From: Kiritimatiellia bacterium | GTDB taxonomy: Bacteria > Verrucomicrobiota > Kiritimatiellia > RFP12 > UBA3636 | Direction of reading: 5' to 3' | Assembly (NCBI GenBank): GCA_017424105.1 | Contig: JAFPBK010000124.1 | Span: forward strand, 1-36,190 | Length of the DNA stretch: 36,190 bases | Shown: piece by piece, positions 15,896 through 23,273 of the stretch | Numbering within the stretch: position 1 is the first letter of the stretch | How the letters are laid out: every line of letters begins with the position of its first letter | The notes under the pieces: model-generated | What the model saw: the letters and a program-made list of their open reading frames with translations, nothing else | Told to the model about the DNA's origin: nothing | Databases searched by the model: none | Translations under genes and position numbers: made by a program

Positions 15896-16912
15896 TTATT
15901 TTATTCCCTCGCCTAAAGCATTTGTATTTTTAGGATCTATGCCTCGGATTAGGAACCAAAGAGTATTTTGTGGTATTGTACCAATATTGAATGTTGATTG
16001 TAGTTGCTCGATGTGACCATCAACAAAAACAGTGTAAGCAAATCCAAAATCAGTTACACCCGTATCGTTTAAATTGCCTTGTTTTCTGCGCTGGTGAACA
16101 GGTAAAAGTGTATCAAACTTATCGTCTTTAGAGCTTTCTCTGTTCCATGCAACCAATACGCTGTCACCTTGGCGGCAAATATCCTTACGTGGAAGATTAA
16201 ACTTGCCTTTGTCTGAATCGTTGCTTGGAACAATAATTTCAGCAAACATTAAAAGCTTGGAAGCTTCAGGAGTGAATGTTTTTTTGTTTTCACCGTCGCC
16301 GTAAGCAAATGATTCATCTGTGCCAATACGTGTTATTGTTCTGTTGTGCCATGCAGAAGGATAGTGCTGTCCATAGAAAAATTCGTTCATAGCATATGTG
16401 CGATAAACTTTAGATTTGTCTTGATTAACACTTTTCTCTGTATATGAAATTTTTGCGGAAGCAGGGCAAACATAATGTTCAAGAGATTCGCTCATGTATT
16501 CAAAGATTACACCATTCTGAACACCGAATAGAGCATCATCACCATGTCCTCTGTCATGCTTGAGGCTGGAGGATTGGCTCTTTTCACCTTCTTTGCCAGC
16601 CCATTTTGAGTTTAGTGTGTCAATGTCATGATCGGAAGGAGTCCATGCGGTCCATCCGCGGCGCTCCTCATAACGTCTGCTACGGGTATTGAAAATTTCA
16701 AAAGATTGAGCGTAAGGGAAACTGCCACCATGCTCGTTTGCATAGCTTACGCATGCAGTATGCAATTGCTTAAGATTGGTTCTGCACTTTTCATCCTGAG
16801 CTTTAGATATACCCTTTGTGATGGCTGGGTATGTCATAGCAGCAAGAATGCCAATAATAGCTAGAACTATGAGAAGTTCTACAAGTGTAAAGCCATGCAA
16901 TCTTTTGTTCAT
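15896..16912 (-). CDS. Prepilin-type N-terminal methylation-domain protein (pseudopilin-like)
   Basis: 338 aa. The N-terminus is a classical type IV prepilin/pseudopilin signal: a short basic leader, the cleavage motif G-FTLVEL, then a hydrophobic helix (LLIVLAIIGILAAMTYPAIT). The rest resembles the DUF1559-like proteins that are multiplied in Planctomycetes, Verrucomicrobia and Lentisphaerae, including a late FVDGHIEQL of the 'DG' motif type. After peptidase cleavage the protein would stay anchored by its helix and join a type II secretion or pilus-like assembly. No other such genes are present in the window. AAAGGGA precedes the start, and two good promoters lie upstream. It is the first gene of the minus-strand run that continues with rpoD. 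Confidence 0.85.
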   Translation of the reverse strand: MNKRLHGFTLVELLIVLAIIGILAAMTYPAITKGISKAQDEKCRTNLKQLHTACVSYANEHGGSFPYAQSFEIFNTRSRRYEERRGWTAWTPSDHDIDTLNSKWAGKEGEKSQSSSLKHDRGHGDDALFGVQNGVIFEYMSESLEHYVCPASAKISYTEKSVNQDKSKVYRTYAMNEFFYGQHYPSAWHNRTITRIGTDESFAYGDGENKKTFTPEASKLLMFAEIIVPSNDSDKGKFNLPRKDICRQGDSVLVAWNRESSKDDKFDTLLPVHQRRKQGNLNDTGVTDFGFAYTVFVDGHIEQLQSTFNIGTIPQNTLWFLIRGIDPKNTNALGEGIK

Positions 16913-16953
16913 TTATGTCCCTTTTTATCGATAATTTTGAAAAACAAATTTTG

Positions 16954-16982
16954 ATATTATTCAGTTCGTATTTTGGTGTCAA
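16954..16982 (-). promoter_or_regulatory. Promoter P2 of the pseudopilin-like gene
   Basis: On the minus strand, TTGACA (16977-16982) and TAATAT (16954-16959) are separated by 17 bases. The -35 box is a perfect consensus. Confidence 0.6.
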
Positions 16983-16996
16983 ATTCAATAGTTAAG

Positions 16997-17025
16997 ATTA
17001 TACCAAATATATATAAAGCAATCAA
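16997..17025 (-). promoter_or_regulatory. Promoter P1 of the pseudopilin-like gene
   Basis: On the minus strand, TTGATT (17020-17025) and TATAAT (16997-17002) are separated by 17 bases, with TG just before the -10 (TTTGGTATAAT). This is the stronger -10 of the tandem pair. Confidence 0.65.
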
Positions 17026-17205
17026 CCTAAAATTGATAAAATTTTAGTGTGCTTTTTCTTGAAATTTTATGTGGTAATTGGAGATTGATTTGAAGTGTTT
17101 TTTATAATGTGTGAACGTGGTATATTATAACACATAGAAAAAATAACGTATATGTTTTATTTTTAGTGTTTTTCTGATGATTTAAACGAATTTTAGTGTA
17201 AATGT

Positions 17206-17235
17206 TTGATTTATGATGCTAGTATGTGGTATTAT
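17206..17235 (+). promoter_or_regulatory. Promoter candidate of the GH43 gene
   Basis: TTGATT (17206-17211), an 18-base spacer and TATTAT (17230-17235) preceded by TGG, an extended -10 arrangement. The same string ATGTGGTATTATT occurs before the 870-aa protein gene. Confidence 0.45.
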
Positions 17236-17290
17236 TGTGTTAATAGATTGGGAATGTTACATTAATTTTTCTTGAAAGGACCCTTGCAAT

Positions 17291-18787
17291 ATGGAAAAAC
17301 AAGTCTTTAATCCGTTTACGCCACTTGATGACTATATCCCTGATGGAGAACCACATGTATTTGGTGATCGTGTGTATGTTTATGGCTCACACGATAAAGA
17401 AAATGGCGAGTTCTTTTGCATGCTTGACTATGTGACATATTCTGCTCCAATTGATAATCTCAAGGATTGGCGTTATGAGGGTGTAATCTATAAAGCCAGC
17501 CAAGATCCTCTTTATCCAAAGTACAAGTATATGTATGCCCCAGATGTAGTTCAAGGTAATGACGGAAGATTTTACTTGTTCTATTCAATCGCAGATAATA
17601 AAAATGGTTGTAGCAATATTTTAAGTGTGGCAGTGTGTGATACGCCTTATGGCGAATTTCAGTTCCATGGCTTTGTTAGAAATCCTGATGGCACACCAAT
17701 GCAAAAGTTTGGTATTTTTGACCCTGGCGTGATAAATGATGATGGTGTGATTCGACTTTATTATGGTGTTTGGCATAATTGGTACGAAGATCCTAAATTT
17801 ACTGTAGAGGATTGTATCTTCCATCAAATGAGAATCTTAGGTAAAACTCGTGAGCAGGTTTTGCAGGAACAAAATGAGGAGGGAGGCTGCTTCGGACCCG
17901 TCACTGTAGAGCTTGAGGATGATATGCTCACAATTAAACATACACCAGTTCATATCCTTCCAAATCTAGTTAAAGGAACAGAATGGGAAGATCATCCATT
18001 TTTTGAAGCAAGTTCGATCCGTAAGGTAGGTTCAAAGTATTATTTCATTTATTCTTCATACAAAGGACATGAGCTTATCTATGCAACAAGCGATTACCCA
18101 GACAGAGACTTTAAGTTTGGTGGAGCAATTATCTCAAATGGTGATGTCGGACTAAATGGACGCCTTCCAGAGAATCGCGTAACTCGCACAGGAAATAATC
18201 ACGGAAGTATTGAGTTTATCAATGGCGAATGGTATGTATTTTATCACCGTCAAACCACCAAGTGGGAGTATTCACGTCAGGCATGTGCAGAGAAAATTAA
18301 GATTTTACCAGATGGCACAATTCCACAAGTTGAAGTTACCTCATGCGGCCTCAATAACGGGCCTCTGATTGCAGAGGGAGTATATCCTGCTATAATTAGT
18401 TGCAATTTAACTAATTACAATATGCCACATGGTAAGTGTCCAGAGAGAAGATTGCCTCATATTATTTGTAAAAAAGGAGAACGCATTATTGCGGAAATTG
18501 ACAATAATACACATATCGGATTTAAATATTTCCGCTTTAATGGACCAACAAAAGTTGGTGTAAATTATCGTGCTGGTGAGCTCCCTCCAAGTGGTGAAAT
18601 TTTGATTAAGTTAGAGGAATATGGTGAGCCTGTTGCACGCATCTCTCTTTCTGCTCCAGAGGCGTGGGAAAAGGCATTTACAATACTTGATATTCAAGCA
18701 GGAACAGTATCACCAATTTTCTTTGTTTACAAGGGAGAGGGTGAGATTGAACTAAAGGAAATTGAGTTTTCCAATTTGGATGATTAG
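17291..18787 (+). CDS. Glycoside hydrolase family 43 protein
   Basis: 498 aa without a signal peptide, so it is predicted to be cytoplasmic. Residues 1 to about 335 form a five-bladed propeller of the GH43 beta-xylosidase / alpha-L-arabinofuranosidase type. The likely catalytic set is Asp18 (IPDGEPHVF, base), Asp144 (FGIFDPGVINDDG, pKa modulator) and Glu239 (HPFFEASSIRK, acid). The last 140 residues look like a beta-sandwich carbohydrate-binding module, perhaps CBM6-like; that part is less certain. A cytoplasmic enzyme would act on imported oligosaccharides. AAAGGA precedes the ATG. The sugar oxidoreductase gene follows 139 bases later. Which sugar linkage is cut cannot be decided here. Confidence 0.88.
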   Translation: MEKQVFNPFTPLDDYIPDGEPHVFGDRVYVYGSHDKENGEFFCMLDYVTYSAPIDNLKDWRYEGVIYKASQDPLYPKYKYMYAPDVVQGNDGRFYLFYSIADNKNGCSNILSVAVCDTPYGEFQFHGFVRNPDGTPMQKFGIFDPGVINDDGVIRLYYGVWHNWYEDPKFTVEDCIFHQMRILGKTREQVLQEQNEEGGCFGPVTVELEDDMLTIKHTPVHILPNLVKGTEWEDHPFFEASSIRKVGSKYYFIYSSYKGHELIYATSDYPDRDFKFGGAIISNGDVGLNGRLPENRVTRTGNNHGSIEFINGEWYVFYHRQTTKWEYSRQACAEKIKILPDGTIPQVEVTSCGLNNGPLIAEGVYPAIISCNLTNYNMPHGKCPERRLPHIICKKGERIIAEIDNNTHIGFKYFRFNGPTKVGVNYRAGELPPSGEILIKLEEYGEPVARISLSAPEAWEKAFTILDIQAGTVSPIFFVYKGEGEIELKEIEFSNLDD

Positions 18788-18926
18788 GTAGAAATTGTAA
18801 AAAATGGTTTTATTTGTCTATTTATTATGTAATAATGCTTGAATTGATATCTGAAAGTAGAGTAAAATATCAATAAAAATTGAGCATTCAATATATGTCT
18901 TGCTATAAAAATAGGAGAATTTAGGT

Positions 18927-19973
18927 ATGGAAAGACAATTCAATCTTGCTATTGTTGGTCTTGGCGGTATGGGTAATTGGCACAGAGAGACAATTGCTGA
19001 GATAGATAATCTAACAGTATGTGGTGCTTTTGATTTAAAGGAAGAACGCCAGCAATTTGCACGTGATAATGGACTTTATGCATATGGCAGTTTTGAGGAA
19101 GTGCTAGCAGACCCAAAGGTTGATATTGTGCTTTGCGCAACTCCTAACGATCAGCACCATGACATTGTTGTTCGTGCATTACGTGCAGGTAAGAATGTTG
19201 TTTGTGAAAAGCCAGTGGCAATGTCTTCTGTTGAACTCGCAGATATGATGGCAGTAGCAAAGGAGACTGGTAAGGTTTTTGTTGTTCATCAGAATCGTCG
19301 CTGGGACGAGGATTTCCTAACAGTAAAGAAGATTTTTGAAGAGAAGATGCTCGGTGAGACATTTAGAATTGAGTCTCGTGTACATGGTTCTCGTGGTATT
19401 CCAGGTGATTGGCGTCAGGAGAAAGAGCATGGCGGTGGCATGGTGCTTGATTGGGGTGTACATCTTTTGGACCAAATTCTATTGATGATCCCAGGTAAAC
19501 TAAAGAAGGTTTATGCTTCTATGTCTCATGTTACAAATGAGATAGTTGATGATGGCTTTACTTCAGAACTTGAGTTTGAGAATGGAATTCGTGTTTTGGT
19601 AGAGGTTGGAACAAGCAATTTCATCAATCTACCACGTTGGTATGTACTTGGTCGTGACGGTACAGCAATTGTTGAGTGGGGTTGCAAGGGTAAGATGGTT
19701 CGCATTACTGATTGGAGTAATAATGATGCGGTGCCAATTCGTACAGCTGCTGGATTGACAAAGACAATGGCTCCACGCACAGAAGATACAATTCATGAGG
19801 ATCCTCTTCAGCCAGTAAATGGAGATATCCATGATTTTTATAAGAATGTGATGGCTGTAATAGAGGGTAAGGCGGAGCAGATTGTTAAGCTTGATCAAGT
19901 AATGCGTGTATTCAAGCTTATGGAAGCAATCTTTGAGTCTGCAGAGAAGCATCAAGTTGTTGACTTTGAGTAA
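18927..19973 (+). CDS. Gfo/Idh/MocA-family NAD(P)-dependent oxidoreductase
   Basis: 348 aa, cytoplasmic. The N-terminal Rossmann fold has AIVGLGGMGNWH (GxGxxG from residue 11), VDIVLCATPNDQHHDIVVRA and the family motif CEKPVAMS with the conserved Lys. The C-terminal domain carries GGGMVLDWGVHLLDQI, with the His typical of the active site. Relatives oxidise or reduce sugars, inositols or sugar-nucleotide derivatives. The close position after the GH43 gene suggests a role in processing the released sugar, but the substrate is unknown. AGGAG lies 10 bases upstream of the start. Confidence 0.9.
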   Translation: MERQFNLAIVGLGGMGNWHRETIAEIDNLTVCGAFDLKEERQQFARDNGLYAYGSFEEVLADPKVDIVLCATPNDQHHDIVVRALRAGKNVVCEKPVAMSSVELADMMAVAKETGKVFVVHQNRRWDEDFLTVKKIFEEKMLGETFRIESRVHGSRGIPGDWRQEKEHGGGMVLDWGVHLLDQILLMIPGKLKKVYASMSHVTNEIVDDGFTSELEFENGIRVLVEVGTSNFINLPRWYVLGRDGTAIVEWGCKGKMVRITDWSNNDAVPIRTAAGLTKTMAPRTEDTIHEDPLQPVNGDIHDFYKNVMAVIEGKAEQIVKLDQVMRVFKLMEAIFESAEKHQVVDFE

Positions 19974-19995
19974 AACCTATTCCCTTAACTTAATT

Positions 19996-20064
19996 GGAGC
20001 GGAGGGCCTTTTCTTAAATTTGCTTTCACCTTAAAAACATCGGAGCGGAGGGCTTTAGCCCTCC
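19996..20064. repeat. Two copies of a GGAGCGGAGGGC motif, one forming a hairpin
   Basis: GGAGCGGAGGGC occurs at 19996-20007 and again at 20042-20053. The second copy continues into GGAGGGC-TTTA-GCCCTCC (20047-20064), a 7-bp GC-rich stem that stands out in this AT-rich gap. It resembles the short palindromic REP-type repeats found between genes in many genomes. Confidence 0.55.
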
Positions 20065-20073
20065 TCAAAAATA

Positions 20074-20110
20074 AAAAGAGCAAATTTCCTCAATTTGCCC
20101 TTTTTTATTT
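20074..20110. terminator. Bidirectional intrinsic terminator
   Basis: The stem GAGCAAATT / AATTTGCCC (one mismatch) with loop TCCTC is flanked by an A-rich tract on the left and TTTTTTATTTT on the right. It can therefore stop transcripts from the oxidoreductase (plus) and from the lipoprotein gene (minus), which converge here. Confidence 0.8.
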
Positions 20111-20145
20111 TATTGTCTTATATTTAAATCAATTTAAATATTCTT

Positions 20146-20730
20146 TTAGAAAGCCCATGTTGTTGTAATAACATTTGAACGGCGCTTGCAATCTTTATTT
20201 AGGATAAGCATTGCAACCTGTGTTGGACTTGTAGAATTGCTTACTGTCCAACCATGGTACTTATTTGGATTTATATTGTGGAAATTACGTGATGAACGGC
20301 TAGATGAAATCCAGTCTAGTTTACCACCGCGCCATACACCATCTTTCTCCTTAATAAAGAAGCAGAAATAACCACCTAATTCTTCGTATGAGCAACCCCA
20401 TGCGCTCATATCAGTATCGTATTTCCAAGCAACATTACCGCTTGCATCAGCAGGACCACTGCAACTCATGCCAGAAATATTTACACCAGAATGAGATGCT
20501 CCAGAACCATTGATGCCACCATACGACCATTGTAGAGATGAAAAAGGAACTTGATCTGATGCAGAAGCACTACCCGAATCTGGTGTGGTTGTTGAAGGTG
20601 ATGAACTTGTAGAAGAAGATGATGAACTAGAATTCCAACCGATTGCGCTATTTTCTGACTTTTCACAACCAGTAGCTATAATTATTGCTGAAATTGCAAG
20701 AGATAGTAAAGATATAGTTTTTTTTGTCAT
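20146..20730 (-). CDS. Lipoprotein of unknown function
   Basis: 194 aa. Residues 1-22 are a lipoprotein signal with lipobox IATGC. A Ser/Thr-rich linker follows (about 33-58, including seven consecutive Ser), then a compact domain of about 130 residues that I do not recognise. The domain has four cysteines (in GMSCSG, WGCSYEE, YFCFF and NKDCKRR) and many Trp, Gly and Ser, consistent with a small disulphide-bonded, exported beta-rich fold. It has its own strong promoter with a palindrome at the expected transcription start. It is not obviously part of the queH operon upstream. TAAGG-like ACAAGG precedes the ATG. Confidence 0.8.
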   Translation of the reverse strand: MTKKTISLLSLAISAIIIATGCEKSENSAIGWNSSSSSSSTSSSPSTTTPDSGSASASDQVPFSSLQWSYGGINGSGASHSGVNISGMSCSGPADASGNVAWKYDTDMSAWGCSYEELGGYFCFFIKEKDGVWRGGKLDWISSSRSSRNFHNINPNKYHGWTVSNSTSPTQVAMLILNKDCKRRSNVITTTWAF

Positions 20731-20768
20731 AATTACCTTGTTAGTTATTTTGTTATGATTATTTCATT

Positions 20769-20780
20769 CTTATGCATAAG
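20769..20780. promoter_or_regulatory. Operator-like palindrome at the lipoprotein promoter
   Basis: CTTATGCATAAG is a perfect 12-bp palindrome directly downstream of the -10 box (20781-20786 on the minus strand), so it covers the predicted transcription start. This is a common place for a repressor site. Confidence 0.4.
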
Positions 20781-20809
20781 AGTATACTAAAAATATCCTT
20801 TTAAAACAA
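20781..20809 (-). promoter_or_regulatory. Promoter of the lipoprotein gene
   Basis: On the minus strand, TTGTTT (20804-20809) and TATACT (20781-20786) are separated by 17 bases, followed by a leader of about 45 bases. Confidence 0.6.
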
Positions 20810-20833
20810 GCGTAAATAAAGGTTTACGAAAAA

Positions 20834-20869
20834 TTTGTTTAATTTGCAATCTACAAAGTTTGTTTAATT
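20834..20869. repeat. Direct repeat with a partial copy of the dispersed element
   Basis: TTTGTTTAATT occurs at 20834-20844 and 20859-20869. Between them is TTGCAATCTACA (20844-20855), the end of the element found at 188-212 and 32611-32635. The match is only about 13 bases, so the relation is tentative. It overlaps the 3' end of queH. Confidence 0.35.
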
Positions 20870-21415
20870 CGAATAACAGCACCCACAATAATTCTGTCTA
20901 TATAAACCATATTCTTTGGCTAATTTGACAGAGTTAAAAAAACCATTTTGTTTTTTGAAATTGTAGTGCTCAAAAACGAGAGGGGAGCCTTGCTCAGAAG
21001 CAACCTCAGCAAGCATATCGCCCACACCAAAAATTTGTTCGCTATTTTTGTGTGGGCTGACTGTAAGTGTTGTCGTAAATGAGGTAAATCCATTTTTTAT
21101 AGCATATCGGGCTGCTCTGGATAAATTATATGTAAAGCACATCGTGCATCGCTTGCCACCTTCAGGTTCGTTCTCGTAGCTCGCAATACTTGCGCGCCAT
21201 GCTTCGTTATCATATTTGTCTTCAACTAACTCTACGCCAACTCGCTCTGCAAGCATTCTTATTGCTTCTAAACGTTTGTCGTATTCTTCCTTTGGCATAA
21301 TATTGCTATTAGAGAAAAATAAAACAGGTTCAATTCCTTCATTTCGTAAAACCTCTATGCAATGAGTAGCACAAGGTCCGCAGCATGCATGCAGTAAAAT
21401 CTTTTTTGATTCCAT
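20864..21415 (-). CDS. queH: Epoxyqueuosine reductase QueH
   Basis: Last step of queuosine synthesis: reduction of epoxyqueuosine to queuosine in tRNA by the iron-sulphur enzyme QueH (DUF208), a non-homologous replacement of QueG. It is 183 aa. The metal-binding cysteines are visible as HACCGPC at residues 9-15, RCTMC in the middle and the ending RQNYCGCCYSN. The motif TTTLTVSPHKN is also typical. AAAGG precedes the ATG. It is the last gene of the six-gene minus-strand run, starting 10 bases after the helical-repeat protein's stop. Tgt, the enzyme that inserts preQ1, is encoded elsewhere in the window. Confidence 0.94.
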   Translation of the reverse strand: MESKKILLHACCGPCATHCIEVLRNEGIEPVLFFSNSNIMPKEEYDKRLEAIRMLAERVGVELVEDKYDNEAWRASIASYENEPEGGKRCTMCFTYNLSRAARYAIKNGFTSFTTTLTVSPHKNSEQIFGVGDMLAEVASEQGSPLVFEHYNFKKQNGFFNSVKLAKEYGLYRQNYCGCCYSN

Positions 21416-21425
21416 TACAATACCT

Positions 21426-22466
21426 TTAGTTTGCTAAATTTGTTAATGTAATTAACGCTAGGGAGGTTGCTTCTAAAGCTTTATATGAGGAGCGTGCTTC
21501 GTCCTTCCCTGCATTTTCTTTCCAATATGGGGCTCCCGTTTCGGAGCAGTAAATTTGAGCAGCAATTATTCGATTTGCTAAATGATTTCGCCAATCGTAT
21601 GGGAAAAGAGTTGTATCTAAGGCAAGCTGTCGATTAGTAAAGCTTGATGCAAAAATAGTTGTCAAAAAAGCAAGCTGAGGAGAGAGTACTTCGTTATTAG
21701 GAGATGGATTATGATAGCCGAGTTGCAGCTTGCTTGAGAGAAATCTTAGGTATGCTTTTGCATCATTTGTTGGGATATCTGTTTTTGCACGCATTAATCT
21801 TGAGATGCCAATAATGCTAATTGGAAGAAGATCGTTCTTGTCCACAGAAGCTTGCTCGCGAATAATTGTATCAAAGCTTGTAAGTGTGAGCTCGTTGAGT
21901 TGGGCTAATGCAATAATCAAAAAATATTTTCCAATAGGATCAAGCTGGTGTAATGTAGCAGGAGAAATATTTTTAAGGTGATCAATTGCAGCTGGTGGTA
22001 CAGTGTCTGTTTGCTTAGATAGTGCTAATAAATTTATGGTAATAGCGGCTTCTTTTGTTTGCTTTATTGACCATGGTTTATTAGCATTTACTTTTAACCA
22101 ATCCTGTGCAGCAGATATTGCTCGTTCCAATTTATTGCTATAAAATGGAGATGGAGTATAACCATCAAATAAAGCAAGAGCAGGGAGAATAGTCTCGTCT
22201 CCATAATTAGTTTTCCACATGCCATTTGCAGATTGCAGTTCAACCAATGCATCGCGAGCTCTATCTATTGTGGCATACGCTTCTCGATTTATAGATTCAG
22301 GAAGCTCAGATGTATTGCTTCTGATAATTGAAATTTTTGTTCCAATATAATTTGGTGTAAGAGCAAATTCAATTGGAAATGCTTGCTCCAACTCTACCGC
22401 GTGGCAGAGTGTGCAAAGCATAGAGAAAAGAATTAAGCTCCATGCACCAAATCGATTAAGAAGCAT
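21426..22466 (-). CDS. Exported helical-repeat protein (prenyltransferase/squalene-cyclase-like)
   Basis: 346 aa with a signal peptide (about 1-23, cleaved near CHAVE). The mature part is almost all alpha-helical. It contains one clear repeat of the squalene-oxidase/prenyltransferase toroid type, ALVELQSANGMWKTNYGDET followed by ILPALAL, and further weaker helical pairs such as ATSLALITLTNLAN at the end. I see no catalytic DxDD or zinc site, so it is more likely a binding or structural protein in the periplasm. It sits 14 bases after araD and 10 bases before queH, and is probably co-transcribed with both. Function unknown. Confidence 0.65.
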   Translation of the reverse strand: MLLNRFGAWSLILFSMLCTLCHAVELEQAFPIEFALTPNYIGTKISIIRSNTSELPESINREAYATIDRARDALVELQSANGMWKTNYGDETILPALALFDGYTPSPFYSNKLERAISAAQDWLKVNANKPWSIKQTKEAAITINLLALSKQTDTVPPAAIDHLKNISPATLHQLDPIGKYFLIIALAQLNELTLTSFDTIIREQASVDKNDLLPISIIGISRLMRAKTDIPTNDAKAYLRFLSSKLQLGYHNPSPNNEVLSPQLAFLTTIFASSFTNRQLALDTTLFPYDWRNHLANRIIAAQIYCSETGAPYWKENAGKDEARSSYKALEATSLALITLTNLAN

Positions 22467-22480
22467 AGTTTAATTACACC

Positions 22481-23230
22481 TTAGTTTTGACCATAGTAAG
22501 CATTTGCACCATGCTTACGGAAATAGTGTTTGTTTAACACATATTGTGGCACAGTCTCTGCCTTTGGATTTATTAGGCGAGTATTCATTGCCATTAGTGC
22601 AATCTGCTCAAGAGCAATTGCATTCTCGACAGCTTTCTTTGCTGATGGTCCCCATGTGAATGGAGCATGACCAGCAACAAGCACACCTGGAATTGCAACT
22701 GGATCTAATTCCGCTTCGCATTCAATAATTTTTCCGCTTAGCTCTTCTTGTGTAATTCCACCAGTGATTTTTTGGAAGCGCTCTATGATTACATTACCTG
22801 TGTTAAGCTCATATGCTTCCTCTACCTCTTCCTTTGTCAGGATGCGTGTGCAAGGAACTGAACCATGGAAATGATCTGCATGTGTTGTTCCAAAGCATGG
22901 AATAGGAACGCCTGCCTGAGCAAATGATGTTGCATTAGCTGAATGAGTATGTACCACACCGCCAATACAATCCCAAGCTTTGTAAAGGGCCAAGTGTGTT
23001 GGTAAATCAGAAGAAGGGCGAAGTTTGCCTTCTACAATGTTGCCATCTAAATCAACTAGAACAATATCCTCTGGTGTAAGCTTTGCATAATCAACACCAC
23101 TTGGTTTGATTGCAACAATTCCATCCTCGCGATCAATCCCAGAAACATTTCCCCATGTTAGAATAACAAGTCCATTCTTAACTAGTTCAATGTTTGCATC
23201 ATAAACTTTTTGTTTTAATTCTTCTTTCAT
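22481..23230 (-). CDS. araD: L-ribulose-5-phosphate 4-epimerase family (AraD/UlaF/SgbE)
   Basis: 249 aa, a class II aldolase-fold enzyme interconverting L-ribulose 5-phosphate and D-xylulose 5-phosphate. Zinc ligands are His94 and His96 (VVHTHSANA), with a third His in LVAGHAPFTWG. Asp75 (SSDLPTH) and Asp119 (TTHADHFHGSVPCTR) match conserved active-site positions. The phosphate site is TWGNVSG. The ending KHGANAYYGQN is typical of AraD. The paralogues UlaF and SgbE have the same reaction and similar sequence, so the feeding pathway (arabinose or ascorbate) is not decided. No araA or araB is present. AGGAG precedes the start. Confidence 0.92.
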   Translation of the reverse strand: MKEELKQKVYDANIELVKNGLVILTWGNVSGIDREDGIVAIKPSGVDYAKLTPEDIVLVDLDGNIVEGKLRPSSDLPTHLALYKAWDCIGGVVHTHSANATSFAQAGVPIPCFGTTHADHFHGSVPCTRILTKEEVEEAYELNTGNVIIERFQKITGGITQEELSGKIIECEAELDPVAIPGVLVAGHAPFTWGPSAKKAVENAIALEQIALMAMNTRLINPKAETVPQYVLNKHYFRKHGANAYYGQN

Positions 23231-23273
23231 ATAAAACTCCTAAAATATTTTTGCTTTGCTGCTCTTGTGAAAA

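Larger units (their letters stand above)
16913..17290. other. Divergent promoter region, no gene seen
   Basis: A 378-base AT-rich gap between the divergent pseudopilin-like and GH43 genes. I see no supported open frame or RNA gene in it. It contains two minus-strand promoters (16954-16982, 16997-17025), one plus-strand promoter candidate (17206-17235) and a second copy of the GTGGTAT-type motif at 17117-17130. Confidence 0.6.

Noticed and set aside
16803-16988. A 61-aa minus-strand frame overlapping the start of the pseudopilin-like gene
   Set aside because: It is out of frame with the clear prepilin signal sequence and has no ribosome binding site or recognisable features.
18880-18909. TTGAGC-18-TATAAA as a promoter for the oxidoreductase gene
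   Set aside because: The start of transcription would fall on the ribosome binding site itself, leaving no usable leader; more likely the gene is read from the GH43 promoter.
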